From the NCBI RefSeq assembly GCF_014356525.2, contig NC_052517.1, positions 4,499,493 through 4,563,492 of the forward strand: a DNA stretch of 64,000 bases, given 5' to 3'. The translations under genes and the position numbers were made by a program. The stretch's first letter is position 1. Every line of letters begins with the position of its first letter. This DNA is from Nilaparvata lugens. Taxonomy: Eukaryota; Arthropoda; Insecta; Hemiptera; Delphacidae. The notes beneath the pieces are model-generated. The model saw only the letters and a program-made list of their open reading frames with translations, was not told the DNA's origin and did no database searches. This document shows, in pieces, positions 48,201 to 60,392 of this stretch.

Positions 48201-51200
48201 TTAGTGAGTACCTTTTGATCCTTGATGATGACGTCACGCAGTTCAGGGCTCCTCTTCATCCTTCCATCTCCTTCTAAATATTTTTACGGCGATTGTAAAT
48301 GGTAGGGTGAATATTACTGTCAAAATTCCGCCATACCATTCCTCATATTTTTTCGACGTGTACGGAGCTGTTAGAGTGGATGCAACTATCTAAACTTCAC
48401 CACACTAGCAAAAGTCCTAATTTTATCCTATTTCCCCACTGACACGGTCCTGATCTAAATATGACAAAATTCCATATCACCATTCCCTATCATACTTATA
48501 ATATTCCACATGATGACAAAATTCCAGAATACTAGAATCCTTGAACAAAATTATACATTGACAATCCCAAAATGATAGGTGTTTCATATGTATTAAAGAG
48601 TAATATAAAAATAACACCACCCAACTACCACGATTTCTACAAGCAATTCTGATTACTCTCAAATAATAAAATACTGTCTACTCGTAGCGAATTCTCATAG
48701 GCTGCGGTCTACTTGTAGCCCGATTACAGAGCTTGACCGACCGTCAGTGCGTATGTACCATCCTGACCGTACGCATCGATGAATCAGTTTTACACATTCA
48801 GAGCTTAACCGACCGACAGTGCGTATGCACCATCCTGACCATACATCAGTTTTTCTGACTCACAAAATGGACGCCTTTACAGATAATTGCAGCTTATTAT
48901 CTTCGTAAACAAAATATTAAAAGACGAAGATATCAAGTTCACCCGATGGTCGCCCAAAGAGCATTTCAAAGGGAATTTACTACCATTATAATTTATACAT
49001 CATTGCTTGGGGTGAAGATACATTTTTCAACAACCTCAGAAATTTTTATGAGTTATTTCGAGCTTGTATCACCATTTGGGAATACTTGCAGTGTCTTTAA
49101 GCTACGGATCAAATAAATGTAGATAATATTAATAATATATGATTTTTTCAATAAAAAATTTAGAAATGTATAGAAAAACTCTGAATTCAAATATGACACT
49201 ATTGATTGAATTCATTCATTATGATATTCAATTCAATATCAGCTGATTGTCGGGCAGAGGTGTCAGCACATTGGTTATGTTGCGATCGGGCTACTGATCA
49301 GTACAGCTCTGAAAGATTCTATTTGTTTCAAAAGCGCGTCGGTCGACCGATGGAACGGATGCGCACGAGCTCGACCGATGGTCTTAAAACGCATGGTCCT
49401 GACCGTGCGCATGCGTGCCGTCAGTCCTGCTCTGTACGGATACATGGAATCTCTATGGAGCAGACAAGCGCGACTGACGTACGCACTGACGGTCTGTCGA
49501 GCTCTGTAACCGGCCGTAAATTCTAGATTTTTGTTCAATAGAAAATTAGTGAGTTTGAAATATGATAATTAATATTGGATAATAAGCTATAACTCAAGCA
49601 ACTTTATGTTCAATCTTTTTTTTTGCAAATTACAAAACCGCTTAGGCTATTATGAACTATGCAGATCATCAAGTGATGATCCTGAACTCAACTCAGGTGG
49701 AGAAGAGACTGGACTCTAATGGAGAGCATGTGTTTCCAAATGGTGACGTCGTGGAGACTAGAATCGACTGGTCTGAGTGTCACCATTTGGAAACACATGC
49801 TCTCCACTAGAGTCCAGTCTCTTCTCCACCTGAGTCGCCTAAGTGTGAGTTGAGCCTAAATGACTCTAGTGGAGAGCATGTGTTTCCAAATGGTGACGTC
49901 ATGGAGACTAGAATCGACTGGTCTGAGTGTCACCATTTGGAAACACATGCTCTCCACTAGAGTCCAGTCTCTTCTCCACCTGAGTCGCCTAAGTGTGAGT
50001 TGAGCCTAAATGAACAGTTAGACTTCTCTTAACATAAACATCACAAAAGTATTTCGCCAGTTCCTAAACAGTCTCTCGGTTTCTTCAGTTTTCACTACGA
50101 AATTGTCACACCACATAAATCTTTGGAACGTAGAATAGTATCGATACTGAACAGTCGCCAACCGGTTTCAAATTTGCAGAAATTTAGAAAAAGAAATCAC
50201 GGATTTTATTAAATATTATTTGATGCAGATTCTAAAACGATGTGTAATTCGCAGAACCAGTTGCAGAGCAGTCTGTGAAGATGGGATCGTCGTACAAGGG
50301 CTACGTAGTAGAGGGGTTACATAGTAGAGGGTTTACGTAGTAGCGGGTTTACGTAGTAGAGTGTTTACGTAGTAGAGGGGTTACGTAGTAGAGGGGTACG
50401 GTTGACGATGCAGTGAGGCAGTGACAGAGTCTGAGAGGAGAAAACTAGAAAGAGTACACTTAACAACATACTAAACAGAGTACTTTCTCACAATTTATTT
50501 CTTTCTCTCATAAATTCTTATTTTGTATTATCTTATTATGCTAGAACACCCTAATTGTGTCATATTTAGACTTTTTGAATAATAATTATTAACTATAATC
50601 ATTATATTATATTAATTATTATAATTATTATTTATTTAACAACAAATTATTCATTTATTTTCTTGTAAAACTTTTGTTAATTGGTGAATAAAATTTGATT
50701 TGATTTGAAATTACTAAGTTACTGTTCTAGATTTTTTGATTCTAGACTCCAATAGTATCTGATTCATAATTTACTCGGTTATCTGAGTATTGAAGAGCGT
50801 AAATCGTATTTTGAAAAGTGAAAGTGACATAACCAACATTTTGATTTGGACAGTATAGTATAAATTGGAAATGGGACAGTTTTGGGCATGAGCCTGTTGT
50901 GCCTTTCCTCATCTCAAGTATTTGTACACAATGTGATCAATAAATAAATATTATCTTATTTTACAAGAGCTACCAATGTTATTTTTGAATGCCACATATA
51001 AATGTTATTTTTGAATGCCACATATAAATTTGAAAAACTTTTACAAAAATAATGACAGCCACTGAAATAGCATCTTTGGGTCAGTTTAAAAGCAGTTTCC
51101 AATAGTAAACAAAGTTTTTCACAAGTTTTATCTGGAAGGTTTCATTTTAAGGCCGAAAAGTACGGGTAAAAAAATTTGAAGATCGATGAAAATCAATTAT

Positions 51201-54200
51201 GTTCATGAATGGAATGGAAATGTTGTTTCACATGAATCTCAATATCCTTTCCATTTGATAAATTATGAAAGTTTAATTATTTATCAAACAATTTTATTTA
51301 TTTATTCTGATGGCTTTTATCGGCAGAGAGATCCTTTTGGATGTTCTGCCTCGCCGTATTACCCAATGTCATTTCCTATCAACACTAAAGTTTATAGGTT
51401 ATGTATTGGGTTCTTCACGTTTTCTCACTAAAAAATTCCATTTTCACTTCCTGAGTTTCTATATATCAAAAGATTATTGGAGAAAGTACTCTTATCAACT
51501 TCACTTTACTAAAAACTACACACAGACATGAGGAAGTCAAGGCAGAACAAAACAAGAAATACATGCAAAACTACAATTAAAAGAAAATTGGAAAAACAAT
51601 GAATGAATGAAATTATTACTTATTAGAACAATAGATAAAGCTATAGATAAAGAAACATAATAAAATTAAAGCATGCAAAATAAAAAATTAAGAAAGCCAA
51701 ATTATTCTAAGCAAATCTCAATCTTTTTTGCTGTATCTGTAGAAGTTCAGAAGGAGAAATCATATCAATGTAAATTGTACTGAATCTAATTTGATTTATA
51801 TTGATATAAAACTCACTGACAGCCAATTATAAACTTTAAAATCTCTTGTCAGTGGTTCTGATCCCATCTAACCGATATCGGTAGGTTAATCATCACTCAT
51901 ATTACCCTCACGCACAAGTCTGAGGCTTTTGTGGGCATCATATTCCAAAAAAAAATCAATTAGTTCCTAGTACACCTAAAACTTTCACCTCTCATTAGAG
52001 TACTATAGCTAGCCAGGCTGGCTCAGGTCTGGTTTCAAAGTTTCAGGCTCAGTTGCACAAAGGCCTGTTAAGTTTTAATCTTGATTGAATGCCACCTGAA
52101 CCAATCAGAAAAGCCTTCTTCAAGAAAAAACCTCTCTAGTTTCATAACATTATTTAATCAAGATTATAATTTAACAGGCTTTTGTACAACCGTGCACGAA
52201 GGTCACACTTGATCAATTTAATTTTTTTTCATTTAATTTCAGTATCTCCGATATGACTTAACACTTGTTTAACCTTCCGGTAGTCACGCCCTTCTCAGTC
52301 ACACGAGCAGTCGCGTGTTGTATTTTGTACAACATCCAATTTTCCAAGTGATATGTACTCTGTCTACTGTCAAAACATATTAATCAATTTTATAATTACT
52401 TTTCCATCTTCTTGGATTATTTTACGCCTATGAACATTTGGATTATTACCATTTCATAGCCCAATAAGGTACATCAAGCAAAGCCATCAATTCTGTGTTA
52501 TTGGTTCGTTTAGTCCCCGTATACAGTCTTTCTCTATCTTATGCACTGTGGCGACTAAATGGCACCTAAAGACTGAACCATTGCTCGGTTGATACTGCAA
52601 CTCAGTGGAGTGATGGGGGGGGGAAGTTATGGAATGCATAGGTGACTCATTCACTGACACCGCCCCATTCAATAGTTTTGTGCAGCACAAAAACTGACAC
52701 TGTTGTACTTTTTACAATAGCGCGACCACCGGAAGGTTAATCATTGGTTTTACGACTAATAATAATGATATAATAAATAATACCAATAATTTTGGAAGGA
52801 TTTAAACTAATTAATATGATTTCATTATTTCAGGACCCTTTCTGAGATCATGGCAAGTGACTTGATTCCTGACCACATAAGTTTCGGAATGCATAGGTGT
52901 TTGGAAAGTTTGGTGTTTAGGTGTTTAGGAAAGTTTGGAATGCATTCACTGACACCACCCCATTCAATAGTTTTGTGCAGCAAAAAAACTGACACTGTTG
53001 TACTTTTTACAACAGCGCGACTGCCGGAAGGTCAAATGCATCATAAAAATTATTAGGTAAGTAAGAAACTTTATATAGAGAGTATTCAGTAATTTATTCA
53101 CATATCAATAATTAGAAACCACCACTCTCTACTTCTAAAACAGTAATCAGTTCTGTAATTCATATAAAAAGTCACTATCAATAGAAGCCAAATAGTGTAA
53201 ATAAAAATTAGGAATCTAAGTACCCTCTTAAAATTATTCAAACACGACATGTTTAATAATATAGATGTATACATGTATAATATAGCAAAAAATGTACTAT
53301 ATACTTAGTGCCGGTTGCACAACAGCCGGTTAAATTTTAACCGTGATTAATTCTACGAGAGCCAATCAGAGAAGCCGTCTTTTCAATAACGCCTTCTCTG
53401 ATTGGTTCTCGTGGAATTAATCACGGTTAAAGTTTAACCGGCTGTTGTGCAACCGGGCCTTAGATTTATAATTTTTATTTATATTTCAGACTAGTCCTAA
53501 AGAAAAAAAAATGACAAGTCGAATAGTTCTTGAAATTTAAACTGCAAAATAGGATTGTTGCAGATACTATCTCAATTGTCATAAATCTACCATTCATAAT
53601 AACATAATAAAATAGCAAATATAGCTAGACATTACACAATAATATGGAATAAAATTTCAGTCTTTTATAAGATACAGCAAAGTCTCACAAAATAACAATA
53701 TAATAGAAGATCTCAACCAAGTTCAATGCACTTTGATTTTTGAAGATTTCAAAAAATTGTATTTTTTAATGACAAATTGACAAATCCTTATACCCCTTAC
53801 ACAGTTGGCCAGTGGATGAAATAATCCTATTATATTAAGCGAGAAATTTCTGTATATCTGTTTATATTTTTATATCTGGTTATTTATGTTCAACGGATCT
53901 CAAAAACGGCTCTAACGATTTTCACGAAATTTGAAACATAGTAGCATAGAGAAACAATAGCGTAAGTAGATATCCCATGGTATAGGGAGTTTATGTCGTA
54001 ACTTTTACTGTTATCTCAAGCTGATTACTGTCGATTATTGTCGATTTTTACCGTTTTGTTGGGGTGAGAGTGTATGAACGGCACAATATGAGAGACTACC
54101 AGTGTCACACAGCTTCAAGGGAAAGAACTACGTGGACTATCGGCTTGAGATAACAGTAAAAGTTACGACATAAACTCCCTATACCATGGAATATCTACTT

Positions 54201-57200
54201 ACGCTATTGTTTCTCTATGATAGTAGGTTTATGATATGAAAATTCGATTGCACTAGGTCTCATCCTTGAGAAAACTCGCTGAACGACATTAAAAGGATAA
54301 TTCATCCTTGGCTGAAACAGCTGAGACTTTCGTCGTCTGTGGATAGTAAAAAGTGAGCGAGTGATTCTGTGGAAAATCAAAATATCGCATCCCCGAAATT
54401 CATAAGCTGACGTATAGCCAGCTGTAAAATATAGACACGATCATTTTAGAGAATTGTGTTCTGTTTATCAATAAATAAAAATGTGGTGTGGCGCACTCAC
54501 ACAATTTCCCTTGCCGTTATGAAAATTGATCATCTGACGCTAGTGTTCACGCGCATCTCAAGTCTACTCATAAACAAAGATCTGAGCCAGCTTGTGAAAG
54601 GACATTAACGCTGGAGACACACGAGGCCTGCTGTCTCTTCATAGTGAATCATTTAATAGAATCAACAGTTGCCAACAGTTTGCAATTGGATAATCACATT
54701 TTCTCTCGAAATTTGGGCTTATTTTCAATTTTAGGTGAAAATATTACTGAACATCAATTGTAGAGATTTTCATTCTCAATCTTTTCCACTTGAAATTTTT
54801 TGTTCAAATTATATTTGAAGCCTGATAATTGGGAATCTAAAATCAAACTAGGCATAGATGGGGCGGTGCTCCTGAAATTTTTACAGATAAGGGAAATGTG
54901 GCAATTGATAGAACTTATCAATGACTTTTTTATGTATGAATTTGATCAAAATCGTTGGAGCCGTTTTTTAGCTAATCGCGAAAAACCCTGTTTCTGACAA
55001 AATTTTTGCCATTCTATCCGCCATCTTGAATTGCATTTGACCGAAATTGTTCGTGCCGGATCCTTATATTGTGAGGACCTTTAGTTCCAAATTTCAAGGT
55101 GATTTTGTTAATTGGGAGATGAGATATCGTGTACAACGACGCACACACACACACACACACACCCACTCCACAACGCAACAAAAAATTTCGATTGGAAAAG
55201 ATTGAGAATGAAAATCTCTACAATTGATGTTCAGTAATATTTTCACCTAAAATTGAAAATAAGCCCAAAATTCGAGTGAAAATGTGATTATCCAATTGCA
55301 AACTATTGGCAACTGTTAATTCTATTGAATGATTCACTATGAAGAGACAGCAGGCCTCGTATGTCTCCAGTGTTAATGTCCTTTCACCAGCTGGATCTTT
55401 GTTTATAAGTAGACTTGAGATGCGAGTTAACACTAGCGTCAGGTGATCAATTTTCATAACAGCAAGGGAAGTTGTGTGAGTGTGCCACACCAGATTTTTA
55501 TTTATTGATAAACAGAACACAATTCTCCAAAATGATCGTGTTTATATTCAACAATGTAGAAATATTATCTGGCAAGGCAGAGAATCAGCAATGCTGTTCT
55601 ATACTTTTCCACTGCCATTATAACGTGGACCTCACTATAGGTTTCAGTGCTACCACTCCTCAAGATTCCACAACACAAAATATCCCTCTATCTCTATGTG
55701 GCCTATGTCTGTCTCAATACTGCCTGAAACCCACATCTTGATTGAGCCTAACCTTTCTATGATAAATACTTCGATGATTTCTCAATGAGTTCATGGTGCT
55801 ATACACCTTTCCACAAACGTCACAATAGAATTTCCTATCTGCACCTGATGCAGTAGCACTTGCAGTCCGGTGCTGAAACTGGCCTGGATTTCTGATTCTA
55901 GTAACTTCCAATGATGGATTTCCGGCAAATAGCGCTGCACTTCCGGTTCTCTGAGACACACTTCCGGTTTCCCAATCCGCACTTCCGGTTCTTTGCAGCC
56001 CTGTAGCTGCACTTCCGGTTCTCTGAGATGCACTTCCGGTTTCCCAATCCACACTTCCGGTTCTTTGCAGGCCTGTAGCTGCATTTCCAGTTCTCTGAGA
56101 TGCACTTCCGGTTTCCCAATCCGCACTTCCGGTTCTTTGCAGGCTTGTAGCTGCACTTCCGGTTCTCTGAGACACATTTCCAGATCTCTGAGACACATTT
56201 CCAGTCCCCTGAGAGGCATTTCCAGTTCCCAGAGCTCCATTTCCGGTCCTCTGTGATTCATTTCCGGTTTGCCAAGCTGCACTTCCGGTTCTGTGTTTGC
56301 CCAACTCATTACACCGGAACACCATTTCTTCTTGGAACTCTCCGCCTACGGCAAATCAGTTTCCCAATATCATTTTTGAATCTTGTTTTTTCATTGATTT
56401 ATCTTCATTTCTAATCAATAATGTTCTATTTTCACTTCATGATGATAATAATAAGGGAAACTGATTGCCTGAGTGAATTTGTAGGTCCCAGCTTCTTCAC
56501 AATTCATCACCGATTTGTGTTCACAAAGAGTATTTAATCAATTCATCAATTATTATTTCTTTCAACACTAGAAAACAAAACACTAGTTCCCTCAGCACAT
56601 TTCAAGTTAAAGTTTTCTAGATGGAATTAAATAGAGAATGCATTTATTCAAATGCTAATTAATATATAATAATTATTAATTTTTGAATAGTAGTTCTCAT
56701 CGAATTTCCATCTAGCTGTTAGCCCTGTTGTCAATGTCTGCAGTAGCAGAGGTCTTCGGGGTGATTTGCAGCATTTATTTAGGATTTTCGTTCAATAATA
56801 ATTAATAATTAAAGTTTTCTTTTTCATCAAGTTTTATTTATTCATTTCAATCATAGAAACACAAATTGTAGCCTATAATCACAAAAGGTATAGCCGAAAT
56901 TGTTCTCCCAAATTTCTTTTAACATTTTTAATACAATTACAGGTATTTGAAAAGAATATAGATATAATGTAAATACAAATATATTTCTATTGACATGTTT
57001 GCTGTACCTAGTTGTTTGAACTCACTGCCGGCGCACAAGTTTTCTTTGTCGGTAGTGCCATTTTGTAAGTTAAAATATTTATTCTATCAATCTGTATTAT
57101 TTTATGGCAAATAAATGAATTTCAATGTACAATTCAACAATCATAAACAAAGACATATTTGCCCGGATTTGTTGCTACTTGATAGAATATAATATTTATA

Positions 57201-60200
57201 CTTTTATAAGACTAATTTGAACTAACCAACTATTTCAACCTCAACTCAACCTAAACCCTGTTTTTATACTGACACTTATACTAAGATTCATTTCAAACTG
57301 ACAGCAAATCTACTACATAACATCAATGCTATCCCATTCCAACAATGCTGACACTGGAGTGGAGCTCACTCCACCTATTTCAGATACCTACTTATTTCTA
57401 AACCCTGCCTTGAAATACGATATCAAAGTCCATTATAACTATAGTGAGGTCCACGTTATAATGGCAGTGGATAAAGATAGAAGAATAGCGATGCCGATTC
57501 TCTGCATTGAGTAATTATATTTTTACACTATCAGAAAAATAATTTGCATCGTTGTGGACCTAGAAAAGGATAGTACCACCGGCTTTGTCGAATGATAGAC
57601 AAGGATAGCAAAACCAAAGTTGATCAAATACTGTCATTATAACGTGGACCTCACTATAGACAGCAATTTCTATCAATTGCGTTTTATTGGACAAATGAAT
57701 GGGTAGCTGAGTCAACATTGTGTGAAGTTATAATCAACAGTTATACTTCTGGAGATATTATAGCAAAAAAGATTGAGATCTGCCACCAAATTGAGAAACA
57801 TTCAACCATAATTTAAATACTACAACACTTGTCAAACAAGTCTAAAATTAATATAAATCAATTATACTACTAATATTAGAACGGGATACACATATGATCC
57901 GAAGGTATGATACTCTGGACAGAATAATTCAATCAATGTGATACAATCATATCAATTCGAACGAATACGCATTTTTTAAGTAAACGTAGGCTTTCAAGTT
58001 TATAACTTTTACTCCCAATTACATGCAAGTTCATTAAATTCAACAGCCGTTTAAATTTACATAATTTAACCCATGCTATAATTGAGCGATTGTTAAATTT
58101 TATAAACATAAGAGCAACTGGTCTTTGAACCTCTTGTAAAGATCAATACAATAGATGAATAATAGCATAAGTAGATATCCCATGGTATAGGGCGTTTATG
58201 CCGCAACTTTTACTGTTATCTCAAGCCGATTACTGTTGATTATTGTCGAATTTTACTGTTTTGTTGGGGTAAGAGTGTATGAACGGCACAATATGAGAGA
58301 CTAACAGTGTCACACAGCAAACGGGAAAGAATTACATGAACTATTGGCTTGAGATAACAGTAAAAGTTGCGACATTAACGCCCTATATCATGGGATATCT
58401 ACTTATGCTATTGTTTCTCTTTGTCAATACTCACACAGATTAAAAAAAAATGTTTTTATTGAAAAATGGTTAATGAATTTACATTCAACTAATTTTAAGT
58501 TTTGTGCTAGATTTGTTTAAATTAATTTTTTGGACAAACTATTTCAACAAAAATGCCAAGTTGATGAATATGGATTGATTTGTTGAGCAAACCATTTCAA
58601 CAAAAATGCCAAATGCAATGCATATGAAGACGTTCTACAATATTTCACTGTTCTAAGTGTGAATTTGATTTAAAAAATCCAAACCTAACCAGGAATTAAA
58701 AATTTGTGGAAGCCAAAACAAATTCTAGAGAGAAATAGTCAATCTAACTAAATCAGGTCACGAATCTCTCTAGATCTGACTCACCAACCAGGTTTGAAGG
58801 AGGAATTTTCAAGCTATAAATCAGACAGCTATGGATGAAATTCAACAAGACGTCCAAAGTATCAAACCTCAGAGAAAGATGTCAAAATTATTTGTAAGAC
58901 TATGTATAAATACTTGAATAAAGTGCATTTTTTAAATAAAAGAAATGTGATACTGTTTCTCTTACCTTGTGATGTGCCAGCTAGATCAGCACCAGATACA
59001 TGGCTATGGTTATTCAGTCCTGAAAAAATATGAGAGACGAATTAGATTCAAAAATCTATAACATATTGACTTGGTATATAAGTAGTAAATAAATTGATTA
59101 TAAATAAGTATACGTATATATAAAATGTATATTGAAATCGAACTCTATGACGCCATCGATCCAACAGATGTGGGTAATGGATGAATGAAGCAGAAGGTAT
59201 TAAAGGTATAAGCCTTCATATTTATATGAAGGTGATCTGAGAAGTTTCAAACTGTGATAGTGGAAATCATAACCACGTTGCTTTTGAGAAGATACAAAAG
59301 AACATCCGTTGCTTATGGAAGATACAAAAAAACATCTGTTACTCTTATGGAAAGATACATTAAAGCTCCTTGTATGTGCATCTTTTCGGATGCAACCCTT
59401 TGCTTTTGAGAAGATACAAAGAGCTTCTGTTACTTATGGAAAGATACATTAAAGCTAAGTGCATCTTTTCGGATGCAACCCTTTGCTTTTGAGAAAATCA
59501 GAGCATCTGTTGCTTATGGAAAGATACATTAAAGCTCCTTGTGTATCTTTTCGGATGCACCAATTGCTTTTGAGAAGATACAAAAGAGCATCTGTTGCTT
59601 ATGAAAGGATACATTAAAGCTCCTTGTGCATCTTTTCGGATGCAAAACGTTGCTTTTGAAAAGATACAAAGAGCATCTGCTGCTTATTGAAAGATACATT
59701 AAAGCTCCTTGTGTATCTTTTCGGATGCACCACGTTGCTTTTGAGAAGATACAAAAGAGCATCTGTTGCTTATGGAAGGATACATTAAAGCTCCTTGTGC
59801 ATCTTTTCGGATGCAACACGTTGCTTTTGAAAAGATACAAAGAGCATCTGCTGCTTATTGAAAGATACATTAAAGCTCCTTGTGTATCTTTTCGAATGCA
59901 CCACGTTGCTTTTGAAAAGATACAAAAGAGCATCTGTAGCTTATGGAAGGATACATTAAAGCTCCTTGTGCATCTTTTCGGATGCACCACGTTGCTTTTG
60001 AGAAGATACAAAAGAGCATCTGTTGCTTATGGAAAGATACATTTTCAAAAATGTTGGATGTTTTTGTTTGGGTAGTATTGTGGTCTAGTGGCCCTCCGCC
60101 AATAGACAAAGTACCACAACATCTCATACCATACAATCAAATTATTAAAGCTACAAAACCCGGATTATAATTTCCAATTTTTACTTTCCTTGCCCTATTA

Positions 60201-60313
60201 CCATAGGTAGGGAAAGTATTGCTTTCCGAAAATAATTAAGGTACCCCGATTTCTAAATTTCTATACGTTTCAAGGTCCCCTGAGTCCAAAAAAGTGGTTT
60301 TTGGGTATTGGTC

Positions 60314-60392
<79 letters not shown>

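Noticed and set aside
48724..49538. GC-rich open frames of 87-106 residues on both strands, considered as another br finger exon
   Set aside because: No C2H2 pattern, and the segment is bounded by inverted repeats typical of a MITE.
51186..51531. Two overlapping plus-strand frames of 73-81 residues
   Set aside because: AT-rich intron, no recognisable domain, no good splice or initiation context, no repeat of the pattern elsewhere.
54800..54997. A 62-65 residue frame shared with 26861-27049 (KPDNWES...FDQNRWSRF)
   Set aside because: Both are in family F copies, so similarity reflects common repeat ancestry. It is short, without start context or known domain; kept in mind but not called coding.
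55791..56309. A second long minus-strand frame (Pro/Glu/Val-rich) and a plus-strand Cys/Ser-rich frame over the minisatellite
   Set aside because: The repeat units are multiples of three and leave several frames open. Only one frame continues into a canonical C2H2 finger and matches the br splice phase.
59529..60075. Open frames of 149-160 residues on both strands
   Set aside because: They lie entirely in an 85-86 bp tandem array and repeat the same peptide; no domain and no splice or promoter context.
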